64,000 nucleotides of DNA from assembly GCA_026018925.1 (NCBI GenBank), contig JAKSZU010000322.1:62001-126000 (forward strand), given 5' to 3'. The notes under the pieces were generated by a model. That model had not been told where the DNA came from. It saw nothing but the letters and a program-made list of their open reading frames with translations, and did no database searches. Made by a program: the position numbers and the translations under genes. This DNA is from Tupaia tana (taxonomy: Eukaryota; Chordata; Mammalia; Scandentia; Tupaiidae). Shown piece after piece: positions 23,300 to 36,500 of the stretch (position 1 is its first letter; every line of letters starts with the position of its first letter).

Positions 23300-25450
23300 G
23301 ACACAGAGACAGGGATAGAAGGTCAGAGGGGCTCCCTACCACACTAGCTTTGCTTGCTGGCGCCTGAATTATGAGTAGAAAATCTTCATTTCGCCGGTAC
23401 CCTGAAATATCTCGTTCCCAGTATCCATGTGGAATCTTCTCAGAGAATGGCTCAACTCTCCTGCCTGGGAGAAAGGAGTAGAAGGGCTTAGTAACAAAAC
23501 AAAAGATGGAGCTGAGAGCCAGAGAGAAATTCTACTTTTAAAAAAATCGTAAAAAAGAAAAATTACCAAAAAAAAATGAGGAGACATGAGCAGAGAGAGA
23601 CAGAGACCTCAGAGACACAGAGACATGGATAGAAGCCCAGAGGGGCTCCCAACCACACTAGCTTTGCTTTCTGGAGGCTGAATTATGAGTAGAAAATCTT
23701 CATTTCGCCTGTGCCCTGAAATATCTAGTTCCCAGTATCCATGTGGAATCTTCTCAGAGAATGGCTCAACTCTCCTGCCTGGGAGAAAGGAGCAGAAGGG
23801 CATATTAACAAAACAAAAGATGGAGCTGAGAGCCAGAGAGAAATTCTACCTTTAAAAATATCGTAAAAATGAAAAATTACCAAAAAAATATGAGGAGACA
23901 GGAGCAGAGAGAGACAGAGACCTCAGAGACACAGAGACAGGGATGGAAGGCAAGAAGTGCTCCCTACCACACAAGCTTTGCTTGCTGGAGGCTGAATTAT
24001 GAGTAGAAAATCTTCATTTCGCCTTTGCCCTGAAATATCTAGTTCCCAGTATCCATGTGGAATCTTCTCAGAGAATGGCTCAACTCTCCTGCCTGGGAGA
24101 ATGGAGCAGAAGGGCTTATTAACAAAACAAAAGATGGAGCTGAGAGCCAGAGAGGAATTCTTCCTTTAAAAAAATCTTAAAAAGGAAAAATTACCAAAAA
24201 AATTGAGGAGACAGGAGCAGAGAGAGACAGAGACCTCAGACACACAGAGACAGGGATAGAAGGCCAGAGGGGCTCCCTACCACACTAGCTTTGCTTGCTG
24301 AAGGCTGAATTATGAGTAGAAAATATTCATTTCGCCTGTGCCCTGAAATATCTAGTTCCCTGTATCCTTGTGGAAACTTCTCAGAGAATGGCTCAACTCT
24401 CCTGCCTGGAAGAAAGGAGCAGAAGGGCTTATTAACAAAACAAAAGATGGAGCTGAGAGCCAGAGAGAAATTATACCTTTAAAAAAATCTTAAAACGGAA
24501 AAATTACCAAAAAATATGAGGAGAAAGGAGCAGAGAGAGACAGAGAACTCAGAGACACAGAGACAGTTATAGAAGGCCAGAGGGGCTCCCTACCACACTA
24601 GATTTGCTTGCTGGAGGCTGAATTATGAGTAGAAAATCTTCATTTGGCCTGTGCCCTGAAATATCTAGTTCCCAGTATCCATGTGGAACCTTCTCAAAGA
24701 ATGGCTCAACTCTCCTGCCTGGGAGAAAGGAGCAGAAGGGCTTATTAACAAAACAAAAGATGGAGCTGAGAGCCAGAGAGAAATTCTACCTTTAAAAAAA
24801 TCGTTAAAAGGAAAAATTACTAAAAAAATATGAGGAGACAGGAGCAGAGAGAGACAGAGAACTCTGAGACACAGAGACCGGGATGGAAGGAAAGAGGGGC
24901 TCCCTACCACACTAGCTTTGCTTGCTGGAGGCTGAATTATGAGTAGAAAATCTTCATTTCGCCTGTGCCCTGAAATATCTAGTTCCCAGTATCCATGTGG
25001 AATCTTCTCAGAGAATGGCTCAACTCTCCTGCCTGGGAGAAAGGAGCAGAAGGGCTTATTAACAAAACAAAAGATGGAGCTGAGAGCCAGAGAGAAATTC
25101 TACCTTTAAAAAAATCGTAAAAAGAAAAATTACCAAAAAAATGAGGAGACAGGAGCAGAGAGAGACAGAGGCCTCAGAGACACAGAGACAGGGATAGGAG
25201 GCCAGAGGGGCTCCCTACCACACTAGCTTTGCTTGCTGGAAGCTGAATTATGTGTAGAAAATCTTCATTTCCCCTGTGCCCTGAAATATCTAGTTCCCAG
25301 TATCCATGTGGAATCTTCTCAGAGAATGGCTCAACTCTCCTGCCTGGAAGAAAGGAGCAGAAGGGCTTATTAACAAAACAAAAGATGGAGCTGAGAGCCA
25401 GAGAGAAATTATACCTTTAAAAAAATCTTAAAACGGAAAAATTACCAAAA
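23300..25450 (+). repeat. Segmental duplicate in array B, partner at 19240-21080
   Basis: Right copy of the 4059/4374-bp-offset duplication, with one extra monomer (about 23.65-23.96 kb) carrying GGGCATATTAAC at 23798. The part 23.75-24.57 kb also matches 26.88-27.70 kb at an offset of 3131 bp (10 monomers) from GCATATTAAC through AGACAGTTATAG, showing overlapping duplication events of different register. Confidence 0.83.
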
Positions 25451-26879
25451 AATATGAGGAGACAGGAGCAGAGGGGGACAGAGACCTCAGAGACACAGAG
25501 ACAGGGATAGAAGGCCAGAGGGGCTCCCTACCACACTAGCTTTGCTTGCTGGAGTCTGAATTATGAGTAGAAAATCTTCATTTCGCCTGTGCCCTGAAAT
25601 ATCTTTTTCCCAGTATCCATGTGGAATCTTCTCAGAGAATGGCTCAACTCTCCTGCCTGGGAGAAAGGAGCAGAAGGGCTTATTAACAAAACAAAAGATG
25701 GAGCTGAGAGCCAGAGAGAAATTCTACCTTTAAAAAAATCCTAAAAAGGAAAAATTACCAAAAAAAATGAGGAGACAGGAGCAGAGAGAGACAGAGACCT
25801 CAGAGACACAGAGACAGGGATAGAAGGCCAGAGGGGCTCCCTACCACACTAGCTTTGCTTGCTGGAGGCTGAATTATGAGTAGAAAATCTTCATTTCGCC
25901 TGTGCCCTGAAATATCTAGTTCCCAGTATCCTTGTGGAATCTTCTCAGAGAATGGCTCAACTCTCCTGCCTGGGAGAAAGGAGCAGAAGGGCTTATTAAC
26001 AAAACAAAAGATGGAGCTGAGAGCCAGAGAGAAATTCTACTTTTCAAAAAATCGTAAAAAGGAAAAATTACCAAAAAAAATGAGGAGACAGGAGCAGAGA
26101 GAGACAGAGACCTCAGAGACACAGAGACAGGGATAGAAGGCCAGAGGGGCTCCCTACCACACTAGCTTTGCTTTCTGGAGGCTGAATTATGAGTAGAAAA
26201 TCTTCATTTCGCCTGTGCCCTGAAATATCTAGTTCACAGTATCCATGTGGAAACTTTTCAGATAATGGCACAACTCTCCTGCCTGGGAGAAAGGAGCAGA
26301 AGGGCTTATTAACAAAACAAACATGGAGCTGAGAGCCAGAGAGAAATTCTACATTTAAAAAAATCGTAAAAAGGAAAAATTACCAAAAAAAAATGAGGAG
26401 ACTGGAGCAGAGAGAGACAGAGACCTCAGAGACACAGAGACAAGGATAGAAGGCCAGAGGGGCTCCCTACCACATTAGCTTTGCTTGCTGGAGGCTGAAT
26501 TATGAGTAGAACATCTTCATTTCGCCTGTGCCATGAAATATCTAGTTCCCAGTATCCTTGTGGAATCTTCTCAGAGAATGGCTCAACTCTTCTGCCTGGG
26601 AGAAAGGAGCAGAAGGGCTCATTAACAAAACAAAAGATGGAGCTGAGAGCCAGAGAGAAATTCTACATTTCAAAAAATCGTAAAAAGGAAAAATTACCAA
26701 AAAAACATTAGGAGACTGGAGCAGAGAGAGACAGAGATCTCAGAGACACAGAGACAAGGATAGAAGGCCAGAGGGGCTCCCTACCCCATTAGCTTTGCTT
26801 GCTGGAGGCTGAATTATGAGTAGAAAATCTTCATTTCGCCGGTACCCTGAAATATCTAGTTCCCAGTATACATGTGGAA

Positions 26880-29800
26880 TCTTCTCAGAGAATGGCTCAA
26901 CTCTCCTGCCTGGGAGAAAGGAGCAGAAGGGCATATTAACAAAACAAAAGATGGAGCTGAGAGCCAGAGAGAAATTCTACCTTTAAAAATATCGTAAAAA
27001 GGAAAAATTACCAAAAAAATATGAGGAGACAGGAGCAGAGAGAGACAGAGACCTCAGAGACACAGAGACAGGGATGGAAGGCAAGAAGTGCTCCCTACCA
27101 CACAAGCTTTGCTTGCTGGAGGCTGAATTATGAGTAGAAAATCTTCATTTCGCCTTTGCCCTGAAATATCTAGTTCCCAGTATCCATGTGGAATCTTCTC
27201 AGAGAATGGCTCAACTCTCCTGCCTGGGAGAATGGAGCAGAAGGGCTTATTAACAAAACAAAAGATGGAGCTGAGAGCCAGAGAGGAATTCTTCCTTTAA
27301 AAAAATCTTAAAAAGGAAAAATTACCAAAAAAATTGAGGAGACAGGAGCAGAGAGAGACAGAGACCTCAGACACACAGAGACAGGGATAGAAGGCCAGAG
27401 GGGCTCCCTACCACACTAGCTTTGCTTGCTGAAGGCTGAATTATGAGTAGAAAATATTCATTTCGCCTGTGCCCTGAAATATCTAGTTCCCTGTATCCTT
27501 GTGGAAACTTCTCAGAGAATGGCTCAACTCTCCTGCCTGGAAGAAAGGAGCAGAAGGGCTTATTAACAAAACAAAAGATGGAGCTGAGAGCCAGAGAGAA
27601 ATTATACCTTTAAAAAAATCTTAAAACGGAAAAATTACCAAAAAATATGAGGAGACAGGAGCAGAGAGAGACAGAGACCTCAGAGACACAGAGACAGTTA
27701 TAGAAGGCCAGAGGGGCTCCCTACCACACTAGCTTTGCTTGCTGGAGGCTGAATTATGAGTAGAATATCTTCATTTTGCCTGTGCCCTGAAATATCTAGT
27801 TCCCAGTATTCCTGTGGAATATTCTCAGAGAATGGCTCAACTCTCCTGCCTGGGAGAAAGGAGCAGAAGAGCTTATTAACAAAACAAAAGATGGAGCTGA
27901 GAGCCAGAGAGAAATTCTACCTTTAAAAAAATCGTAAAAAGGAAAAATTACCAAAAAAATTGAGGAGACAGGAACAGAGAGAGACAGAGAACTCAGAGAC
28001 ACAGAGACAGGGATAGAAGGCCAGAGGGGCTCCCTACCACACTAGCTTTGCTTGCTGGAGGCTGAATTATGAGTAGAAAATCTTCATTTCGCCTGTGCCC
28101 TGAAATATCTAGTTCTCAGTATCCATGTGGAATCTTCGCAGAGAATGGCTCAACTCTCCTGCCTGGGAGAAAGGAGCAGAAGGGCTTATTAACAAAATAA
28201 AAAATGGAGCTGAGAGCCAGAGAGAAATTCTACCTTTAAAAAAATCATAAAAAGGAAAAATTACCAAAAAAAATGAGGAGAAAGGAGCAGAGAGAGACAG
28301 AGACCTCAGAGACACAGAGACAGGGATAGAAGGCAATAAGAGCTCCCTATCACACTAGATTTGCTTGCTGGAGGCTGAATTATGAGTAGAAAGTCTTCAT
28401 TTCGCCTGTGCCCTGAAATATCTAGTTCCCAGTATCCATTTGGAATCTTCTCAGAGAATGGCTCAACTCTCCTTCCTGGGAGAATGGATCAGAAGGGGTT
28501 ATTAACAAAACAAAAGATGGAGCTGAGAGCCAGAGAGGAATTCTTCATTTAAAAAAATCGTAAAAAGGAAAAATTACCAAAAAACTAGCGGAGACAGGAG
28601 CAGAGAGAGACAGAGACTTCAGAGACAGGGATAGAATGCCAGAGGGGCTCCCTACCACACTAGCTTTGCTTGCTGGAGGCTGAATTATGAGTAGAAAATC
28701 TTCATTTCGCATGTGCCCTGAAATATCTAGTTCCCAGTATCCATGTGGAATCTTCTCAGAGAATGGCTCAACTCTCCTGCCTGGGAGAAAGGAGCAGAAG
28801 GGCTTATTAACAAAACAAAAGATGGAGCTGAGAGCCAGAGAGAAATTCTACCTTTAAAAATATCGTAAAAATGAAAAATTACCAAAAAAAATATGAGGAG
28901 ACAGGAGCAGAGAGAGACAGAGACCTCAGAGACACAGAGACAGGGATAGAAGGCAAGAAGTGCTCCCTACCACACAAGCTTTGCTTGCTGGAGGCTGAAT
29001 TATGAGTAGAAAATCTTCATTTCGCCTGTGCCCTGAAATATCTAGTTCCCAGTATCCATGTGGAATCTTCTCAGAGAATGGCTCAACTCTCCTGCCTGGG
29101 AGAATGGAGCAGAAGGGCTTATTAACAAAACAAAAGATGGAGCTGAGAGCCAGAGAGGAATTCTTCCTTTAAAAAAATCTTAAAAAGGAAAAATTACCAA
29201 AAAATGAGGAGACAGGAGCAGAGAGTAACAGAGACCTCAGAGACATAAAGACAGGGATAGAAGGCCAGAGGTGCTCCCTACCACACTAGCTTTGATTGCT
29301 TGAGGCTGAATTATGAGTAGAAAATCTTCATTTCGCCTGTGACCTGAAATATCTAGCTCCCAGTATCCATGTGGAATCTTCTCAGAGAATGGCTCAACTC
29401 TCCTGCCTGGGAGAAAGGAGCAGAAGGGCTTATTAACAAAACAAAAGATGGAGCTGAGAGCCAGAGAGAAATTCTACCTTTAAAAAAATCGTAAAAAGAA
29501 AAATTACCAAAAAAATGAGGAGTCAGGAGCAGAGAGAGACAGAGGCCTCAGAGACACAGAGACAGGGATAGGAGGCCAGAGGGGCTCCCTACCACACTAG
29601 CTTTGCTTGCTGGAAGCTGAATTATGTGTAGAAAATCTTCATTTCCCCTGTGCCCTGAAATATCTAGTTCCCAGTATCCATGTGGAATCTTCTCAGAGAA
29701 TGGCTCAACTCTCCTGCCTGGAAGAAAGGAGCAGAAGGGCTTATTAACAAAACAAAAGATGGAGCTGAGAGCCAGAGAGGAATTCTACCTTTAAAAAAAT

Positions 29801-32800
29801 CTTAAAACGGAAAAATTACCAAAAAATATGAGGAGACAGGAGCAGAGAGAGACAGAGACCTCAGAGACACAGAGACAGGGATAGAAGGCCAGAGGGGCTC
29901 CCTACCACACTAGCTTTGCTTGCTGGAGGCTGAATTATGAGTAGAAAATCTTCATTTCGCCTGTGCCCTGAAATATCTTTTTCCCAGTATCCATGTGGAA
30001 TCTTCTCAGAGAATGGCTCAACTCTCCTGCCTGGGAGAAAGGAGCAGAAGGGCTTATTAACAAAACAAAAGATGGAGCTGAGAGCCAGAGAGAAATTCTA
30101 CCTTTAAAAAAATCCTAAAAAGGAAAAATTACCAAAAAAAATGAGGAGACAGGAGCAGAAAGAGACAGAGACCTCAGAGACACAGAGACAGGGATAGAAG
30201 GCCAGAGGGGCTCACTACCACACTAGCTTTGCTTTCTGGAGGCTGAATTATGAGTAGAAAATCTTCATTTCGCCTGTGCCCTGAAATATCTAGTTCCCAG
30301 TATCCATGTGGAAACTTCTCAGAGAATGGCACAACTCTCCTGCCTGGGAGAAAGGAGCAGAAGGGCTTATTAACAAAACAAACATGGAGCTGAGAGCCAG
30401 AGAGAAATTCTACATTTAAAAAAATCGTAAAAAGGAAAAATTACCAAAAAAAAATGAGGAGACTGGAGCAGAGAGAGACAGAGACCTCAGAGACACAGAG
30501 ACAAGGATAGAAGGCCAGAGGGGCTCCCTACCACATTAGCTTTGCTTGCTGGAGGCTGAATTATGAGTAGAACATCTTCATTTCGCCTGTGCCATGAAAT
30601 ATCTAGTTCCCAGTATCCTTGTGGAATCTTCTCAGAGAATGGCTCAACTCTCCTGCCTGGGAGAAAGGAGCAGAAGGGCTCATTAACAAAACAAAAGATG
30701 GAGCTGAGAGCCAGAGAGAAATTCTACATTTAAAAAAATCGTAAAAAGGAAAAATTACCAAAAAAATATTAGGAGACTGGAGCAGAGAGAGACAGAGATC
30801 TCAGAGACACAGAGACAAGGATAGAAGGCCAGAGGGGCTCCCTACCCCATTAGCTTTGCTTGCTGGAGGCTGAATTATGAGTAGAACATCTTCATTTCGC
30901 CTGTGGCCTGAAATATCTAGTTCCCAGTATCCTTGTGGAACCTTCTCAGAGAATGGCTCAACTCTCCTGCCTGGGAGAAAGGAGCAGAAGGGCTCATTAA
31001 CAAAACAAAAGATGGAGCTGAGAGCCAGAGAGAAATTCTACATTTAAAAAAATCGTAAAAAGGAAAAATTACCAAAAAAAAATGAGGAGACAGGAGCAGA
31101 GAGAGAAAGAGACCTCAGAGACACAGAGACAGGGATAGAAGGCCAGAGGGGCTCCCTACCACACTAGCTTTGCATGCTGGAGGCTGAATTATGAGTAGAA
31201 AATCTTCATTTCGCCTGTGCCCTGAAATATCTATTTCCAAGTATCCATGTGGAATTTTCTCAGAGAATGGCTCAACTCTCCTGCCTGGGAGAAAGGAGCA
31301 GAAGGGCTTATTAACAAAACAAAAGATGGAGCTGAGAGCCAGAGAGAAATTCTACCTTTAAAAATTCGTAAAAAGGAAAAATTACCAAAAAAATATGAAG
31401 AGACAGGAGCAGAGAAAGACAGAGACCTCAGAGACACAGAGACAGGGATAGAAGGTCAGAGGGGCTCCCTACCACACTAGCTTTGCTTGCTGGCGCCTGA
31501 GTTATGAGAAGAAAATCTTCATTTCGCCGGTACCCTGAAATATCTAGTTCCCAGTATCCATGTGGAAACTTCTCAGAGAATGGCTCAACTCTCCTGCCTG
31601 GGAGAAAGGAGCAGAAGGGCTTAGTAACAAAACAAAAGATGGAGCTGAGAGCCAGAGAGAAATTCTACTTTTAAAAAAATCGTAAAAAAGAAAAATTACC
31701 AAAAAAAAATGAGGAGACATGAGCAGAGAGAGACAGAGACCTCAGAGACACAGAGACAGGGATAGAAGCCCAGAGGGGCTCCCAACCACACTAGCTTTGC
31801 TTTCTGGAGGCTGAATTATGAGTAGAAAATCTTCATTTCGCCTGTGCCCTGAAATATCTAGTTCCCAGTATCCATGTGGAATCTTCTCAGAGAATGGCTC
31901 AACTCTCCTGCCTGGGAGAAAGGAGCAGAAGGGCATATTAACAAAACAAAAGATGGAGCTGAGAGCCAGAGAGAAATTCTACCTTTAAAAATATCGTAAA
32001 AAGGAAAAATTACCAAAAAAATATGAGGAGACAGGAGCAGAGAGAGACAGAGACCTCAGAGACACAGAGACAGGGATGGAAGGCAAGAAGTGCTCCCTAC
32101 CACACAAGCTTTGCTTGCTGGAGGCTGAATTATGAGTAGAAAATCTTCATTTCGCCTTTGCCCTGAAATATCTAGTTCCCAGTATCCATGTGGAATCTTC
32201 TCAGAGAATGGCTCAACTCTCCTGCCTGGGAGAATGGAGCAGAAGGGCTTATTAACAAAACAAAAGATGGAGCTGAGAGCCAGAGAGGAATTCTTCCTTT
32301 AAAAAAATCTTAAAAAGGAAAAATTACCAAAAAAATTGAGGAGACAGGAGCAGAGAGAGACAGAGACCTCAGACACACAGAGACAGGGATAGAAGGCCAG
32401 AGGGGCTCCCTACCACACTAGCTTTGCTTGCTGAAGGCTGAATTATGAGTAGAAAATATTCATTTCGCCTGTGCCCTGAAATATCTAGTTCCCTGTATCC
32501 TTCTGGAAACTTCTCAGAGAATGGCTCAACTCTCCTGCCTGGAAGAAAGGAGCAGAAGGGCTTATTAACAAAACAAAAGATGGAGCTGAGAGCCAGAGAG
32601 AAATTATACCTTTAAAAAAATCTTAAAACGGAAAAATTACCAAAAAATATGAGGAGACAGGAGCAGAGAGAGACAGAGACCTCAGAGACACAGAGACAGT
32701 TATAGAAGGCCAGAGGGGCTCCCTACCACACTAGCTTTGCTTGCTGGAGGCTGAATTATGAGTAGAATATCTTCATTTTGCCTGTGCCCTGAAATATCTA

Positions 32801-35800
32801 GTTCCCAGTATCCCTGTGGAATATTCTCAGAGAATGGCTCAACTCTCCTGCCTGGGAGAAAGGAGCAGAAGAGCTTATTAACAAAACAAAAGATGGAGCT
32901 GAGAGCCAGAGAGAAATTCTACCTTTAAAAAAATCGTAAAAAGGAAAAATTACCAAAAAAATTGAGGAGACAGGAACAGAGAGAGACAGAGAACTCAGAG
33001 ACACAGAGACAGGGATAGAAGGCCAGAGGGGCTCCCTACCACACTAGCTTTGCTTGCTGGAGGCTGAATTATGAGTAGAAAATCTTCATTTCGCCTGTGC
33101 CCTGAAATATCTAGTTCTCAGTATCCATGTGGAATCTTCTCAGAGAATGGCTCAACTCTCCTGCCTGGTAGAAAGGAGCAGAAGGGCTTATTAACAAAAA
33201 AAAGATGGAGCTGAGAGCCAGAGAGAAATTCTACCTTTAAAAAAATCATAAAAAGGAAAAATTACCAAAAAAAATGAGGAGAAAGGAGCAGAGAGAGACA
33301 GAGACCTCAGAGACACAGAGACAGGGATAGAAGGCAATAAGAGCTCCCTATCACACTAGATTTGCTTGCTGGAGGCTGAATTATGAGTAGAAAGTCTTCA
33401 TTTCGCCTGTGCCCTGAAATATCTAGTTCCCAGTATCCATTTGGAATCTTCTCAGAGAATGGCTCAACTCTCCTTCCTGGGAGAATGGATCAGAAGGGGT
33501 TATTAACAAAACAAAAGATGGAGCTGAGAGCCAGAGAGGAATTCTTCATTTAAAAAAATCGTAAAAAGGAAAAATTACCAAAAAACTAGCGGAGACAGGA
33601 GCAGAGAGAGACAGAGACTTCAGAGACAGGGATAGAATGCCAGAGGGGCTCCCTACCACACTAGCTTTGCTTGCTGGAGGCTGAATTATGAGTAGAAAAT
33701 CTTCATTTCGCATGTGCCCTGAAATATCTAGTTCCCAGTATCCATGTGGAATCTTCTCAGAGAATGGCTCAACTCTCCTGCCTGGGAGAAAGGAGCAGAA
33801 GGGCTTATTAACAAAACAAAAGATGGAGCTGAGAGCCAGAGAGAAATTCTACCTTTAAAAATATCGTAAAAATGAAAAATTACCAAAAAAAATATGAGGA
33901 GACAGGAGCAGAGAGAGACAGAGACCTCAGAGACACAGAGACAGGGATAGAAGGCAAGAAGTGCTCCCTACCACACAAGCTTTGCTTGCTGGAGGCTGAA
34001 TTATGAGTAGAAAATCTTCATTTCGCCTGTGCCCTGAAATATCTAGTTCCCAGTATCCATGTGGAATCTTCTCAGAGAATGGCTCAACTCTCCTGCCTGG
34101 GAGAATGGAGCAGAAGGGCTTATTAACAAAACAAAAGATGGAGCTGAGAGCCAGAGAGGAATTCTTCCTTTAAAAAAATCTTAAAAAGGAAAAATTACCA
34201 AAAAATGAGGAGACAGGAGCAGAGAGTAACAGAGACCTCAGAGACATAAAGACAGGGATAGAAGGCCAGAGGTGCTCCCTACCACACTAGCTTTGCTTGC
34301 TTGAGGCTGAATTATGAGTAGAAAATCTTCATTTCGCCTGTGACCTGAAATATCTAGCTCCCAGTATCCATGTGGAATCTTCTCAGAGAATGGCTCAACT
34401 CTCCTGCCTGGGAGAAAGGAGCAGAAGGGCTTATTAACAAAACAAAAGATGGAGCTGAGAGCCAGAGAGAAATTCTACCTTTAAAAAAATCGTAAAAAGA
34501 AAAATTACCAAAAAAATGAGGAGTCAGGAGCAGAGAGAGACAGAGGCCTCAGAGACACAGAGACAGGGATAGGAGGCCAGAGGGGCTCCCTACCACACTA
34601 GCTTTGCTTGCTGGAAGCTGAATTATGTGTAGAAAATCTTCATTTCCCCTGTGCCCTGAAATATCTAGTTCCCAGTATCCATGTGGAATCTTCTCAGAGA
34701 ATGGCTCAACTCTCCTGCCTGGAAGAAAGGAGCAGAAGGGCTTATTAACAAAACAAAAGATGGAGCTGAGAGCCAGAGAGAAATTCTACCTTTAAAAAAA
34801 TCTTAAAACGGAAAAATTACAAAAAAAATATGAGGAGACAGGAGCAGAGAGAGACAGAGACCTCAGAGACACAGAGACAGGGATAGAAGGCCAGAGGGGC
34901 TCCCTACCACACTAGCTTTGCTTGCTGGAGGCTGAATTATGAGTAGAAAATCTTCATTTCGCCTGTGCCCTGAAATATCTTTTTCCCAGTATCCATGTGG
35001 AATCTTCTCAGAGAATGGCTCAACTCTCCTGCCTGGGAGAAAGGAGCAGAAGGGCTTATTAACAAAACAAAAGATGGAGCTGAGAGCCAGAGAGAAATTC
35101 TACCTTTAAAAAAATCCTAAAAAGGAAAAATTACCAAAAAAAATGAGGAGACAGGATCAGAGAGAGACAGAGACCTCAGAGACACAGAGACAGGGATAGA
35201 AGGCCAGAGGGGCTCCCTACCACACTAGCTTTGCTTTCTGGAGGCTGAATTATGAGTAGAAAATCTTCATTTCGCCTGTGCCCTGAAATATCTAGTTCCC
35301 AGTATCCATGTGGAAACTTCTCAGAGAATGGCACAACTCTCCTGCCTGGGAGAAAGGAGCAGAAGGGCTTATTAACAAAACAAACATGGAGCTGAGAGCC
35401 AGAGAGAAATTCTACATTTAAAAAAATCGTAAAAAGGAAAAATTACCAAAAAAAATATGAGGAGACAGGAGCAGAGAGAGACAGAGACCTCAGAGACACA
35501 GAGACAAGGATAGAAGGCCAGAGGGGCTCCCTACCACATTAGCTTTGCTTGCTGGAGGCTGAATTATGAGTAGAACATCTTCATTTCGCCTGTGCCATGA
35601 AATATCTAGTTCCCAGTATCCTTGTGGAATCTTCTCAGGGAATGGCTCAACTCTCCTGCCTGGGAGAAAGGAGCAGAAGGGCTCATTAACAAAACAAAAG
35701 ATGGAGCTGAGAGCCAGAGAGAAATTCTACATTTAAAAAAATCGTAAAAAGGAAAAATTACCAAAAAAATATTAGGAGACTGGAGCAGAGAGAGACAGAG

Positions 35801-36500
35801 ATCTCAGAGACACAGAGACAAGGATAGAAGGCCAGAGGGGCTCCCTACCCCATTAGCTTTGCTTGCTGGAGGCTGAATTATGAGTAGAACATCTTCATTT
35901 CGCCTGTGGCCTGAAATATCTAGTTCCCAGTATCCTTGTGGAATCTTCTCAGAGAATGGCTCAACTCTCCTGCCTGGGAGAAAGGAGCAGAAGGGCTCAT
36001 TAACAAAACAAAAGATGGAGCTGAGAGCCAGAGAGAAATTCTACCTTTAAAAAAATCGTAAAAAGGAAAAATTACCAAAAAAAAATGAGGAGACAGGAGC
36101 AAAGAGAGAAAGAGACCTCAGAGACACAGAGACAGGGATAGAAGGCCAGAGGGACTCCCTACCACACTAGCTTTGCATGCTGGAGGCTGAATTATGAGTA
36201 GAAAATCTTCATTTCGCCTGTGCCCTGAAATATCTATTTCCAAGTATCCATGTGGAATGTTCTCAGAGAATGGCTCAACTCTCCTGCCTGGGAGAAAGGA
36301 GCAGAAGGGCTTATTAACAAAACAAAAGATGGAGCTGAGAGCCAGAGAGAAATTCTACCTTTAAAAATTCGTAAAAAGGAAAAATTACCAAAAAAATATG
36401 AAGAGACAGGAGCAGAGAGAGACAGAGACCTCAGAGACACAGAGACAGGGATAGAAGGTCAGAGGGGCTCCCTACCACACTAGCTTTGCTTGCTGGCGCC
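26880..36500 (+). repeat. Tandem 5002-bp (16-monomer) higher-order duplication
   Basis: 26880-31500 matches 31880-36500 at a nearly constant offset of 5001-5003 bp. Marker pairs: GCATATTAAC 26931/31933, AGTTATAG about 27695/32697, ATAAGAGCTCC 28336/33337, AAGCTT 28976/33977, and the TTCCAAGTATCC monomer at 31236/36239. About fifteen monomer types recur in identical order with few substitutions (for example GTATTCCTG against GTATCCCTG, CTTCGCAG against CTTCTCAG, ACAAAATAAAAAATGG against ACAAAAAAAAGATGG). The match stops at the GCTGGCGCCTGA monomer (31490/36493), after which the copies differ. Confidence 0.92.
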
